From Arion vulgaris (taxonomy: Eukaryota; Mollusca; Gastropoda; Stylommatophora; Arionidae): a DNA stretch of 64,000 bases. The notes under the pieces are model-generated. The model did no database searches. It saw only the letters and a list, made by a program, of their open reading frames with translations, and was not told where the DNA came from. Shown piece after piece: positions 31,770 to 42,930 of the stretch (the stretch's first letter is position 1; each line of letters starts with the position of its first letter). Made by a program: the position numbers and the translations under genes. The stretch lies in contig CM036758.1 in assembly GCA_020796225.1 (NCBI GenBank), positions 25,810,397 to 25,874,396 on the forward strand. The letters run 5' to 3'.

Positions 31770-31993
31770 CAAAGGCGGATTGGCTTCATTGAACCGGGTA
31801 TCCCCATATAGCTCCGACTCTGTTAGTAGACATGACATACTATCTGACGAGAGCATTGCATAAAGCACGAAATCCGCAGCTCAAGAATAAATCCTAGGTA
31901 TCTTATGAAAAAATGCACATGTGTCGCGGTCCGGATTCGTACACACAACTTTCAGTACGACAGGCAAACAACATAGCCACTGAGACCACCAAG
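31770..31993 (-). mobile_element. SINE-2 copy
   Basis: The reverse complement has a head 'ggtctcagtggctatgttg', the B-box-like 'acgaatccggaccgcg' region and 'cctaggatttattcttgagc'. It then shows the 'tatgtcatgtctac' stretch shared with 23605-23790. Confidence 0.75.
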
Positions 31994-32256
31994 ATAAAAA
32001 TTGCACTGATAAATGAAATCTGTAAATATATATATACAACAAAACCAAAAAAAAGAAAAGATATGATTATATCGAAGTCCTGTCTTATAATGTTTACTAT
32101 AGGAATCTGAATTCTGGAGAATGGCCAAGAGAAATACTCACAGACTGTCCACCTTTCACCACTCATGTCTTCGTAGATTTGAAAATAATGTCTAGCAATG
32201 TAATGTAGGGAACATTAGGAACTTCCTTTGACAACAGTTTAGATAACATGACGGGG

Positions 32257-32299
<43 letters not shown>

Positions 32300-32559
32300 A
32301 TGACATATATTCATTATAAAACTATTTGTCTGTTTGTTTGTTACCTGATAAACGCGAGAACGCCATTTTCTGAAATCATGAAATTTGAAAATGTGTAAGT
32401 GGACTCTGTATGTGATTTTCAACTCTGTATGTGATTTCTTTATCGAGTTATGAATTACTTAGATTCGTAAATAAGGTATACATAGATTAGCGTGTTCAGT
32501 CAGTCATTACAATAAGTCATTGTGCATGAGCTACGGTAAAAGTTTGAGAAAAACGTAGT
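31994..32559. other. Spacer with a (GA)n tract
   Basis: A GA dinucleotide run of about 45 bp at 32250-32295. The rest is unique and unrecognised. Confidence 0.5.
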
Positions 32560-32640
32560 CGATCCGAGCACATTTTGGTTACTCACCGAAGTGCAATGAT
32601 GATAGTCCTATTAATCAGTCAAATCTCTAAAGAAAATTAA
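32560..32640 (+). mobile_element. SINE-4 3' end fragment
   Basis: 'tactcaccgaagtgcaatga' followed by 'tgatagtcctattaatcagt' matches the 3' end of 8935-9375. Confidence 0.7.
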
Positions 32641-32859
32641 GTGTTTAAAAATTAAAGCCCTGATCTAAACTAGGTAAGCTTGACAGTAGTATAGTGCAGA
32701 GTTGAACCGATCCATATTCTATGAATGGTATATGGTTTATACGGGCGGTGCGAAGGATTATGACGAGACTTGTTTTTTACTCTAATTTAAATGAATGTTA
32801 GGAAATATTAAAGTATGCGTTGGAATGCGATAACTATAGACCTATGTCTAAAATAGGGT
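32641..32859. other. Spacer, nothing recognised
   Basis: Unique sequence between SINE fragments. Confidence 0.5.
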
Positions 32860-33053
32860 CTAAAACTGAAGAATCGGTACACCACCTACCCAAAGTATTG
32901 CTCAAAGCACGAACTTGGTAGCTCCGGCAACAATCCTAGGAGTCCCTGGAAAAAAAATTCACCTGTGAACAGACCAGCGTGGTACGGATTCGAACCTACG
33001 ATCTTAGGAACGCTAGACAAAAGGGCAACCATTTAGCCACATAGACCGATGAA
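32860..33053 (-). mobile_element. SINE-2 copy with best-preserved promoter
   Basis: Reverse complement: 'ggtctatgtggctaaatggt' (A box region), then 'aggttcgaatccgtacc' containing a perfect B box. 'cctaggattgttgccggagc' and 'aagttcgtgctttgagcaat' follow. This copy defines the family as tRNA-derived. Confidence 0.88.
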
Positions 33054-33339
33054 GACAGACCTATGTATCGTATACACATAATTTCATGCAATTAAAAGTG
33101 TAGATTAAAGTTATTTCAATTAATTGTACAAGCAACAAGTGAGTTGGTCTTGTCTAGTGAGATTGTGTTTGGGAAGATAAAAGTCACGGATACTGAGCTA
33201 CCGTTGGTGAGATTGCACCCAAGAGCTAAAACTAGTCACGGGCGATGAGTTTATAGTTGGAGAGATTATGCCCACGAGAAACGACTTATTTTTTAATTAT
33301 CTATCTAGAGTTTTATCACATTATCCCTACAATTAAAAA
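33054..33339. other. Spacer, nothing recognised
   Basis: Unique sequence. No repeat or frame identified. Confidence 0.5.
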
Positions 33340-33570
33340 TATAAGTGTCATGAGGTAGGGTGTTCACATCTCGCACAAAGCTATTTGGTTCGTTCTACGT
33401 CTGGAGACATCGAAATAGTTCATATACCTGTCGGAGACGAAAGATAAAACGTAGGCCCCTCGTTCAAGTGTAGCATATCAAAGAACTTTAACAGTTTGAA
33501 ATTGATGAGTATAGGCTGGAAAATCACAGCACATGCAAAATTAACATTAAGAAAAAAGCTGACAATGTTT
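33340..33570 (+). mobile_element. SINE-4 5' part
   Basis: Contains 'tttggttcgttctacgtctg' (B-box-like) and 'ctgtcggagacgaaagataa', then 'cgttcaagtgtagcatatca', in SINE-4 order. The 3' half with the 'ctgccgctgag' motif is missing. Confidence 0.7.
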
Positions 33571-34041
33571 ATTTCTGTTTAAAAATTACACCAGAGACAT
33601 AGATGAGATATAGACGAAAGGAAACGATAGAAAACTGAGTCCAGAAAGACTATTATTTTGAGAATAATTAAATTATTTGATTCCAATAAAGCATGGATAT
33701 TGAAGTTTTAGCAGAGAATAAAAATGACATGAACAGAGAAGTTTCAGGGTTGTGAATACCAGTTGCTGACAAGATTGAGAAAGACGGGTGTCGATGCTGG
33801 TATAGCCAGAAAAAGAACGACATACCAAATATGTAAAAAAAAGATTGATTAATCAATATCGATCTGGCGTGTTGGGCTGCTGGACGCTGCTAATTTGTTA
33901 AGACGGAGATCGGAGCGGCGATGGACAGGTCGGAGTGCTATGATGATAGACCTCAAATAACGGCAAACTGAAAAATGACATTGATATCCCAATCTATACT
34001 GACAAAAATTTATCAGAGATTCAGGAATCACCGCGTGATTC
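33571..34041. other. Spacer, nothing recognised
   Basis: Unique sequence. A short minus-strand frame shows no domain. Confidence 0.45.
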
Positions 34042-34052
34042 ATACAGAGTGT

Positions 34053-34304
34053 CGCCCGAGTGGTTACCGGGGCCCAAATTTGGGGTGTAAAGAATAGAAC
34101 CACTGTTACCTGCCACGCATTGTTGTAAGGGCGACTAAGGAGGTTTGGCTGAAATCGGATGCACATGTCCTAAACGTGTAGAAGTCTATTCGTTTAGGGG
34201 CCTACCAAACCAATGTGCAACGTACACACGTTCTTGGCAAAGATCAAACATATCACAAAAGTGATTAAAATTGGTCGTAAAGAATGAACGCAAAGAAGAA
34301 GAAG
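34053..34304 (+). mobile_element. Family A element inserted at a mariner terminus
   Basis: 252 bp starting 'cgcccgagtggttaccgggg'. Flanked by 'atacagagtgt' (34042-34052) and 'atacagggtgt' (34305-34315), 10 of 11 matching. The right copy is the first 11 bp of the mariner-like element, so that element was there first. Confidence 0.88.
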
Positions 34305-34740
34305 ATACAGGGTGTTTCTAAAGTCTCACAACACTTCATATGTAGGTCAGTTTGAAAATAAAGTACGTGAAGTCATAAAATAATGTGTTAAAACAAAGTA
34401 AATTAGTCACAATAATTACTGCTATGGTAATACTGTTGTTCTTGGTAACTAGAAAGAACAAATGAAATATTCATTATAACAGATATTGGAAATATCCACC
34501 ACAGACTTCAAGATATGTCTGTACACGTTTCTTTATATTGTCAAATATTCTTTCTTCAGTTGAAAACATCATTCTGGTTTGAGTGTAAAGAATTACCCCA
34601 ACAGACAACAGTCATTCACTGCATATAGCATCACAATTAACTATGGAACACATATTTTGATGAAGTTATGTACTGTTTTTCACATTTGTTCTACATATGA
34701 AGTGTTGTGATACTTCTGAAGAATATGGGTGGAAGAAACA
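34305..34740 (-). mobile_element. Mariner-like element remnant with inverted repeats
   Basis: The left end 'tacagggtgtttctaaagt' and inner 'cacaacacttcatatgtag' are mirrored at 34695-34735 by 'ctacatatgaagtgttgtga'. Starts after a TA. Only about 430 bp long, so most of the transposase gene is deleted. The last codons survive on the minus strand. Confidence 0.75.
34474..34572 (-). pseudogene. C-terminal tail of a mariner-type transposase
   Basis: The minus strand encodes 32 residues ending 'YLEVCGGYFQYLL' and a stop. The 'C...GG.F..LL' ending is characteristic of mariner/IS630-group transposases. All catalytic residues are missing. It lies in a short element with inverted termini, an internal deletion derivative. 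The upstream start is arbitrary. Confidence 0.7.
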
Positions 34741-34817
34741 GATTTAGAAAAATTGTGACTAACATTTTTCCGAAACAAATATTTTTAAGTGACGTCGAAG
34801 AAGTAGTTAGAGTGGCA

Positions 34818-34922
34818 ATTATAACATTTTGTACTTGTATGAAATATGTGTCGATAAACACCACACAATCATAACATTTTGTATTTGTATGAAATATGTG
34901 TCGATAAACACCACGCAATTAA
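34818..34922. repeat. ~53-bp tandem duplication
   Basis: 'tataacattttgtacttgta' plus 'tgaaatatgtgtcgataaac' and 'accac' occurs twice with three or four differences. Confidence 0.9.
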
Positions 34923-35284
34923 AATAAATGAGAGTAGTTAATGAAACGATTAACAGAATTGCATCAAATATCAAATAACAACACTTGATAATAAAGAACA
35001 CAGACTATAGACATACTAGTCTAGTAGAAAAATGTTGAACCCGTTTTCCAGTCCGTCAGCAAACAATAGAGGGTTGTTATCAGACTCTGATGAGCTGTCA
35101 AATATTTTCAAATTGGATTGAGAAAACGATATCTCCGTTCTTAGATAGACCCTTAGGTCTAGTCAAGAATAACGCATCAGACCATAATGCAGTGATATGA
35201 GAAGATACAGTTTCCAATTTATCAAGTAAGAAGAATGGAATGAATAGCGGTTTGACTTGTGAAAAAAGTTCATCAAGTAAAGTA
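34923..35284. other. Spacer, nothing recognised
   Basis: Unique AT-rich sequence. Confidence 0.5.
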
Positions 35285-35497
35285 AACCTTGTTATAACAC
35301 GCGGTATATGGGATAATACGGTGTTAGGCCTGTATTTTTTATTGACCGTCGGCACACGATGGGTGGTGTTGTCAACTGGGTCGACATAAGAGCAGTTACA
35401 GTCGGAAAAAATTCCACGCCCACTGTAGAATTGAACACGGACCACTAACCTTAGAAGCGAGTGCACTAACAACTGCGCTACAGCGGCTCTCATTGAC
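35285..35497 (-). mobile_element. SINE-5, tRNA-headed
   Basis: Reverse complement starts 'gagagccgctgtagcgcagt' with an A box 'tagcgcagttgttag'. About 35 bp later comes 'gtgttcaattctac' (B box with one or two changes). The body includes 'cccagttgacaacaccaccc'. No second copy in the window and no clear target duplication. Confidence 0.65.
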
Positions 35498-35699
35498 TTG
35501 TAAAAGAATATATTGAATACAAGGATATTGTTGCAAATAAAATCATAGTATTACTATCAGGATGATTCATTGTTTTATAGTAGGATTAGCCCTGCATGTT
35601 CGTGAATAATCATAGTTGCTCTGATCTCTGTTTTGTACATGAAGATCTGAGTTGTAGTACAAGAACTTCTTACAACCGGTGACGGTCCACATCGTAATT
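35498..35699. other. Spacer, possibly SINE-4-related
   Basis: Contains 'catgaagatctgag', echoed at 35888-35902, but no clear element. Confidence 0.35.
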
Positions 35700-35905
35700 T
35701 TGCAGATTGAAACAAATTTGTAGGAATACAATTTTAATTTGTTAATTAGTTTTTCGCTGGCAGCTACTTACTGATCTATTCTTATCATCTTTCAACTGTC
35801 AATGATTCCTTAACATGCTCAGATTGAACAAAGAGCCTATGTTTTATCGTCGGTATCCGATAGTACTAGAAATGTGATCCCTATTACATGAAGATCAGAG
35901 TTCAC
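35700..35905 (-). mobile_element. SINE-4 fragment
   Basis: The reverse complement reads 'actatcggataccgacgata' then 'aaacataggctctttgttca', matching 'ggagacggacaataaaacat' in 8935-9375. Confidence 0.6.
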
Positions 35906-36044
35906 TGATATTGAATATTCCTTTTGGAACTGGAGGCGTGCACACTATCTCCACGCCACAGTACGCCACAAATGATCATAATGACAATAGGTAAACTAAA
36001 TGAAGGACAACAAGAGAAAGAGAACATTATGGAGAGTCTGGCTC

Positions 36045-36480
36045 ATAGGTTCCCAACCTTTTTGAATGAGCGCCCTTTATCAGTGGATAATTTGACAGCG
36101 CCTCCCTTGGTTAAACTATATTGTACATACTATAAATTGAAAACAAGGACACATTTTTCAGTTATTTTATTAGAAGATAATACCAATTTTTGCTGTATTC
36201 CTCACAGTATCATTGACAAAATTTATGTTATAATATGTTAATTAGAGCTGAGCTTGATGTGATGAAACTAATTTTTCGTTGTTTGGTGACATTTTTGTCA
36301 TCAATAACTTTAAATCTCCACATTTCACTATTGACAATCTGTTTCGTTTCTTTGTAAATAGTCTGGTGACCATGATAAATTCTTTCAGCCAAAAAGGATG
36401 ATGGGAATACAATAAACAACTTCTTTCTGCAGCCCATAAGGGTTGATATAATATTGGAATTTAACTTTGTAGACACAATT
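36045..36480 (+). mobile_element. hAT-type transposon remnant
   Basis: Begins 'ggttcccaacctttttgaat' followed by 'gagcgccctttatcagtgg', like the terminus of the hAT element at 28253-30662 and ZBED-type hATs in general. The rest is AT-rich and has no readable transposase. Confidence 0.5.
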
Positions 36481-37465
36481 CTTGATATCCATTACTCAAT
36501 TTTCCATTTCAACTCTTCATTTTTGACAATTCTATCAACTCTTCCTCCAGTAATAATTCTGTTATTTGTACATTTTCTTCTTCCTCTGCGCTCTCACTAG
36601 ACTTGGATTTTCGATTCTCTAATAAAGGCCCCTATCAGACACGAAATAGTTTTCTTGGACGCTGGTGTAAGTGGGCCACCTCTTTCTTCTCATGTCTGCA
36701 TACTGGGGGCAGTTCTGTAGGACGTGCTCTGTCGTCATATTCGCCAAACCACAAGGGCACAGGTCATATCTGCCTATCTTGAATCTAGTTCTGTTCTCAT
36801 TCTGTTGTGACCCTTCCGGAGGCGAAGTATGATGAATGTGGTCTCTTCTGGGCAGTTCGTAATAATGCGTGTTGTGTTTTGTGTGTTATTTTCCCCACTT
36901 TGTTGTGTAGTGCCCATCTGGCGATGGTTTTTGCTTCTTCCTAGCTGACCAGATTGTCATCCTGAGGCATCTCTGCTCCCTTTTTAGCCAGTCTGTCAGC
37001 ATCTTCATCTCCATTAAGCTTGCAGTGTGAGGGTATCCACTGGATTACTACACTCTCAGAATCATGGGACAACTCGGCTACGGTTGCCCTGAGATCCCTT
37101 TGTTCTGTGTTCCTTTCAGATTTCACTGCTGAGATAGTAGACCAAAAGCACCATTTTCCATGTACTTGTTTCATATGTTATAGTGCCATTTTTGCAGCTG
37201 CATTGAGGGCTTCCAGCTCTGGAAGCCTGTATGACCAGGAAGGAGAGGTGCTGGCTGGTTGTATGTGTCTTGGTTGAGTCAGTGCCAATATTTGGTCTGC
37301 GTGGGCAAGCTCTTTGGAGTTTGCCATGAAGCTACTCCTTTTCAATCTGCCCCTACCGTAGCTGTTTATTTGAGGGTGCATTGGGTGTTTCATCAGTCTC
37401 TTTGCATTTTCTCATCGTTGAAGTACCTTCATGTTCCGTCTGTCCTTCATTGACTGAAGTTCTAG

Positions 37466-37615
37466 GTCCGTTTTCAGTACTTCTATGTGGGTAGACATGG
37501 TAGGGCCGTTTTCAGTACTTCTATGTGGGTAGACATGGTAGGACCGTTTTCAGTACTTCTATGTGGGTAGACATGGTAGGGCCGTTTTCAGTACTTCTAT
37601 GTGGGTAGACATGGT
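37466..37615. repeat. 38-bp tandem repeat, 4 copies, inside the LINE
   Basis: 'ggccgttttcagtacttcta' plus 'tgtgggtagacatggtag' occurs four times, nearly identical. The minus-strand unit encodes 'MSTHIEVLKT'. The unit length is not a multiple of three, so the repeat breaks the LINE frame. Confidence 0.95.
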
Positions 37616-38068
37616 TTCAGTGATGATCTGTGAGGCTTGGCTTAACACTCGGTTTAACCTTATGAAATGTGTCTTAGAGATTATGACACAGACTGATATG
37701 CCATACTCAAGTACTGGTCAAGCTCTCCCAGTGTAAAGCCTTTTCAGAATGCTACAACCCGCACTTCTATTGGTGCGTGCTAATTTTTTCATGATCCTCA
37801 TTCTCTTCTGTGCTTTTCCCCCAGATTTGCCTATCTGTGTTTTCCACGCACGCCTGCTGTCTATGATGATTCCCATATATGTTGGACATTCGTCTATTGA
37901 GAGTAGGTGGTTATTGAACTTGAGTTTGAGCATTTGTTTCTTCTTAGATAGACTGAAGACTGTGAAATTGATTTCCTTCTCATTTATAAAGGGCAGTCAA
38001 GACCTGGTATATTTTTCTAGCTTTTTAATTGCATCCTTGAGGTGGCTACTGCTATTAATTCTTCTCGT

Positions 38069-38327
38069 CGCCCGTGTGGTGCCGGGGCCCGCAAGGAAAG
38101 CAAAGAGTAGTACCACTGTAACCTACAATGCATGTCGAAAGAGGCATCTGATGTAGGCCCTAGGGATAATACACTAGTAAATAAAAAGCAGCGCAGAAAT
38201 AGGATGTGCTAACTTACTTGTAGGCGCATAACTGGCACAACGTACAATCGCTTTAGGCTCAGATCACATACAAATCACACAGAGTGGTTGACAAGTGGTC
38301 GATATGGAGCGTTCAAAGAAGAAGTAG
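38069..38327 (+). mobile_element. Family A' element inserted in the LINE
   Basis: 259 bp starting 'cgcccgtgtggtgccggggc', ending in GAAGAAG. Flanked by 'attcttctcgt' at 38058-38068 and 38328-38338. Shares 'tgccggggccc', 'accactgtaacct' and the 3' end with family A but differs in the middle. Confidence 0.92.
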
Positions 38328-38865
38328 ATTCTTCTCGTGTCCACAGTGCCATATCATCAACGTAGATTGCACCATGTACTCTGTTGGGGATCTCTTCCAT
38401 AATTATTTATAAAAACGAAGTAGCGTTAGAGTCAGGAACCCCTCCTTGGGAACAACTTGTTCGATGACTGCCTTCCTGCTATGTTTTTCCTGATCCTATA
38501 CTTCGGCTGTTCTTTTTACCACATAGTGACATATCCAGATATACATGAGCCTTTTGATTCCGAGTTTGAGCAGTTTGATCTTGAGTACCTCTCTCCAGAC
38601 CCTATCAAATGCCTTGTCCATGTCAACCCATACCGTTAGTGTATGTTTCTTAACTTGAAATCCACCTTGGATCTCCTGTGCAATGTAAGTTACTTGGTCT
38701 TCTGTTGATCCATGCCGACTGAATTCACTCTGCTGTAGTGGTATCAATTGTTTTGACTCCAGTTGCCACATGAGTCTTCTATTGAGAAACCTATCCATCA
38801 CTTTTCCAACAATGTGGGCTGTCACATTGAGCTCACTAACAAAGTGAGAGTTTTTTACTTTTTAT

Positions 38866-39040
38866 ATAGGAGTGTCTCATTTTTGCACACGTTGCTAATA
38901 AACGGCCTGAAAGCTTAAACTCAAGGGCCATTAAATTTTACTCATGACCCAGTTAAAGTTTCTGTTCGCCCAGCAGTTTTTGCGAGCGAAACTTAGTTTA
39001 AAATAAATGCAAGTGAACTCATGAAATATTAACCTAAGAT
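38866..39040. other. Spacer, nothing recognised
   Basis: Precedes the small THAP-like frame. No repeat found. Confidence 0.4.
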
Positions 39041-39190
39041 ATGAGCGATCTTGGACACTCAAATACAACATCATGTCATTGTGTTGTGAAAAACTGCTCG
39101 ACTAGATCTTCCAGAAAACAATGCATGAGAGTGGGCCGTGGTAAAACAAGCAGACATCGCAGAGGACCTGAGGAGCTGGCAAGAACCTGA
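39041..39190 (+). CDS. Small frame resembling the start of a THAP domain
   Basis: 49 codons from an ATG. Residues 12-25 'CHCVVKNCSTRSSR' resemble the opening of a THAP zinc finger (C-x(4)-C followed by S-N/T-R). THAP fingers bind DNA and occur in transcription factors and in P-type transposases. The rest of the domain (W, P, second C-x2-H pair) is not visible before the stop. It could be a first exon, a transposon remnant or chance. A pyrimidine tract with 'ttcccag' at about 39560-39567 could be a downstream acceptor, but no clear second exon follows. Confidence 0.25.
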   Translation: MSDLGHSNTTSCHCVVKNCSTRSSRKQCMRVGRGKTSRHRRGPEELART

Positions 39191-41444
39191 CATAATTTCT
39201 GGACTTTACAGAGAGACGCACAAATTGGACACAGAGAATACAGCTACATTATTACCCGCTTTGAATGTATTTAGATCACTCCCATATTGTTATTTGATTA
39301 TTATTTTATTTCCATAGCTAATTTTTATGTTTCAGTGACAAATTAATTTAAAATAGTTACTATCATTTTTCGTTTTCAATTAATAAAAAAAAATGGCGAT
39401 ATGGTATATTATTGGTTAACTTTCAAACATACTTTATACAGTATCATCATGGTAATTTGTATTTATATCATAAAACGCATTCAAACTTTCACATTTATAT
39501 ATATGTAATATTGGGTGGAAGTGGAGAATTACATTTATTTTTAAATTCATTTTCTCGTCTTCCCAGTAAATTCTAGGTCAAGATAGTCAACATGAGCAGC
39601 AGGAGCCAGAGACCACAGGTCAGGAAATTATTGCCTCTGGAGTGCAAGCGTAAAGCAATTGAAATGAAAAAAATAAACCTAGATGATGTTTTCAAAAACA
39701 CCAAGCCTCTGAACTTTTTTAAATGTCGTGTGTGATGGCACTGAATCAAAGAGTAGGCAGAAAATACAAGTGCATCTCACTGTATGATAGAATGAATGCA
39801 GTGCCTATGGAAGTCATCATTACCAATATTTACCATTAAGATGTAACCCTTCAGGTTTAACCACATTTTCCACAAGACAAAATTAAAAGTCAGTCTGTAC
39901 AGCAAGTTCTCACAATTGCTTGTCCTTCAAGCTGAGAAAGACAAGCTGTATGTTTCCAATGTAGCAACATCTTTCTCAAACCAAAAACACAACGCTGCAG
40001 TAAATGTTGCTCCAACTTGTTGGTGATAACTGAAGCAAATTCAATGGAGATTATTGGATTGCAGAAAGGAAGTAGCGAGTACAGCATATGAACAATGATT
40101 TCTTGTCTTAAAAAAAAAAATTAAAGACAATCCACGATGTTGTTGAAAGTCGTTTTCACCTGCATAACCAACAACAAAACTATTGCGAGAGATTGGTTGT
40201 GTTGTAAACTAAAGGACAACTTTTTCTATTTGTTTTTGCCAAAGTTACTGATTCGGAACTGTTCCGTCACGGTTTACGAGGGCGGGTTGACGACTGGAAA
40301 AAAACTGATAATTTGTTGACAAAATGAAAAAAGCACCTCCGCGGGCAAACGATAATTCGCTGTTAGTTTTGCAAAGTATGTGCCGTCTCTAGTTTTCAAC
40401 GCCAATGGGTGAGACCGAACAAACATATTGGTGGACCCCATTTTACGATAATTACTTCAGTTATCCCATTTTAACCAAGACGGGGTCTTGCATTTTCCAG
40501 GTAGATGAAACGTAGTTCACCTCATAATACGCAGTATTAACGTTTGTGGATGCGCAAGCCGATTTGACTGTTTTCTGGTTCACCATATGAATGTATACCG
40601 TGAGAATGATATATATATATCAATACTGCGGATATCATCCAAAATTGTTAAGCTTACTTTTAGTATGTTATTTGAAATGAATGCGACGCCGGCATGCGGC
40701 TCTTAAGTCATTCCGCGTGATTCGCTCACAGCGATCGTTTAATGGTACATCAGTTAATTGAATGTTATAAGTTTTGGATATAGTCTATATATGAACATCG
40801 CCAAATTACTGCTATTTATCAAAGCAAGCATTCTGACCTCTTTAAAAGACATAGGCAGTAATATTAGTAATGCAAGAAAAGCGACATGAGTGGAAACCTC
40901 TTCCAACCTGACACGCATTACGGAGATAATAAGTACACAGAATACATTCTCTGCTTTGCATTCACTAGTTAGTTGCTAAGTGTGCTCACCAATGTTGTGC
41001 TGAAGCATCATTTTATCAGTTTTTGAAAGCCTCTATACATTCTTTGCAAGCCTACTATCGATGGGGGCATTCTTAAAAAATCTCACGGAAGATACTTGAG
41101 TTCAAACTCTCAGGCACGAAGAGACTGTCAGACATAAGTGCATTCTGCCAGGCTGATGCGACAAAGACACTTTTATGTATGGTTTTTACACTATAAGCAA
41201 GTTTGCAGTGACATCTCAAATGTATGAATCAAAGTTAAATTAACTCGCGTCAGGAGTATGGACTAGTTTTAATTGGTAAGTTGAAAAGGGAATAATGACC
41301 ATTTTATGGAACGGAATTCTAGGAGCACTTGCAAGCGTCTAGCGCTTTATTACAGTCACCTGATCAAGACATTAACACGATATATCTATCTATATCCTCT
41401 TTGTGTCCTGATTGACAAATAAGGCGATAAAGAAATTACACTGT
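39191..41444. other. Unrecognised unique region
   Basis: AT-rich with a short AT microsatellite near 40608-40620. A reading segment near 39590-39740 is open only briefly. I recognise no domain, repeat or RNA gene. Confidence 0.45.
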
Positions 41445-42065
41445 TGCCGTTCTGCTGTCTTTCATCGCATTCACGGGCCCCATTCCTTCAACTCTCTCTC
41501 CACCGTTCTTTATCGATCTTTTATTTGGACGTCCTGGCACTTCTCTTCCCTTCCGCTCTCGTTCAGGAAACTGTTCCTGCTCTGATATCAACTGGCATAC
41601 GACATACATGTCTCAAACCCTCCATCTTCATCCTCTTAATGATGGTCTCCAAGGATGCATAGTTTGTTCGTTTCAAAAACTCCTTTTTTGTTTTGGTATT
41701 TGGGCAGAAAATTTGCCCAGGATTCGTCATAAACATGTATTCTGACATGTCTCCAACTTGTGTATTATGTGTTGGTCATTTCTAGCATTCCTGCACATAT
41801 GCTGCTCAGTACATTACTTCCTGCACAGCTGTCCCCAAGATTTTGGTCTTTTGTTTTCCAAATTTTGTTGAGCATCATAAAGAGTTGTATCTTGCCTTCT
41901 TGATATTCTCAATATATCTTTTTCCTGAATCTCCATCTTGTGATAATGTACTTCCCCAGGTGTATAAAATCTTGGACTTCACCTCTACATTCATTTTGTA
42001 ATACAATTGGGCTCTCAAATTTATAATTATCTCTCATTACGCCCGTTTTTCGCTATATTCATTTT
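41445..42065 (-). mobile_element. RTE-type LINE, distal half
   Basis: From 42065 down the minus strand gives 'TGVMRDNYKFESPIVLQN' and 'VQDFIHLGKYI' (region after the reverse transcriptase palm). After shifts come 'RMKMEGLRHVCRMPVDIRAG' and a basic 'GRP' C-terminus. The reading is broken by about five shifts. Confidence 0.75.
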
Positions 42066-42399
42066 AAGTTATATTGTTTGAGCTGTTCTGGAAGTATCTC
42101 TCTCGCCTACCCTCTCTCTCTTTCTCGATCGTTCTTTTCGGCCATGTTTATCATTCTAATTTAATGATATATACACAGCCTTTAATCAAAGAACGCAGTT
42201 TTGCGATCACAACGTTCAGTATCGTTTGGAGCTAGTGCTTATCCTTCGTTGAGAGTGTCCGATTTCAACCAGCGTTTACTGGTTCCGGCTCCGTTAGTGT
42301 TCTTTGCCCTAGCCAACCTACAAAGGCGGCAGGTTGCTATTTTCTTTTACAGGTAGCAACCCGTAGGCGACCTACCACCTTTGAGCTGATGAACACCAT
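42066..42399. other. Spacer with partial inverted repeat
   Basis: 'aaaggcggcaggttgctatt' and 'gtagcaacccgtaggcgacc' near 42323-42380 can pair imperfectly. CT-rich sequence at 42095-42130. Possibly an untranslated part of a transposon. Confidence 0.35.
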
Positions 42400-42930
42400 C
42401 TGCCTGAAACCTGTCTTTTGTGAACTACTTGGTTTGCCAACCGTCCAGTTATTATTGGCGGTTTACTCCGCTAGGCACAGTTATCCCCAATCAAACTACA
42501 GGCAGCAGTTGTTTCGCGAGTGAAGCAGCTTTGACCTCCCGGCCTCTGCTGGAGCCTCAAGTTTCTGCGCCCCTGGGTGATAACACCCTCCGCCTGCCAC
42601 TTGCCTCCCGCCTGCCTTGCCTGCCTCACTTGCCGCGCCATCCTTCCACCATGCCTTCTATTCACTACACTGAGCTGCGCCGTGCGCGGTCTGCCCACCA
42701 GTGGGCCGTGCATCGCCCAGACGCGTGCTCGCTCTGCCCTGGTGCCTGCCTCCTCCATCTCCGTCAGTTCTTTATTACTCACTGGCACTTCCTAGGCTGT
42801 CTTCAAACCTGAAGGCCCAACTCAGGCCCTCACCGCTGGGACAGGGACCCAGGTTTTTTGCTATGTGGGTCGACATCTCTTCACTTGAACGTCGGTTTCA
42901 CCCACTTTGGGAAACAAAGGTCTAATTATG
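42400..42930 (+). other. GC-rich island of unknown origin
   Basis: Markedly more GC-rich (about 60% by eye over 42540-42790) than its AT-rich surroundings. Several frames are open, up to 130 codons on the plus strand (42420-42812) and 105 on the minus strand. None shows a recognisable domain. The C-rich, low-complexity composition explains open frames. It could be the 5' leader of a retroelement or a promoter-type CpG-containing region. Confidence 0.4.

Larger units (their letters stand above)
36585..38865 (-). mobile_element. Jockey/I-type LINE: reverse transcriptase to RNase H and zinc knuckle
   Basis: The longest LINE here, reading from 38865 down. 38825-38496 encodes 'DRFLNRRLMWQLE', 'GSTEDQVTYIAQEIQGGF' and 'DMDKAFDRVWREVL' (reverse transcriptase motif A). 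37933-37718 gives 'CPTYMGIIIDSRRAWK', the thumb region. 37174-36941 gives 'WIPSHCKLNGDEDADRLA', the RNase H end with its His and Asp. 36795-36700 gives 'CPCGLANMTTEHVLQNCP', a CCHC-like knuckle. The catalytic YXDD part is lost between 38496 and 37933. It holds a family A' element (38069-38327) and a four-copy repeat (37466-37615). Confidence 0.88.

Noticed and set aside
32900..33053. A functional tRNA gene on the minus strand
   Set aside because: A and B boxes are present but no cloverleaf closes and the sequence is shared with other SINE-2 bodies, so it is a SINE head.
35285..35497. A functional tRNA gene on the minus strand
   Set aside because: Promoter boxes fit but the acceptor stem does not pair and a SINE-like body follows.
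42420..42812. 130-codon frame as a protein gene
   Set aside because: Other frames are also open in this C-rich stretch and no domain or coding signature is visible.
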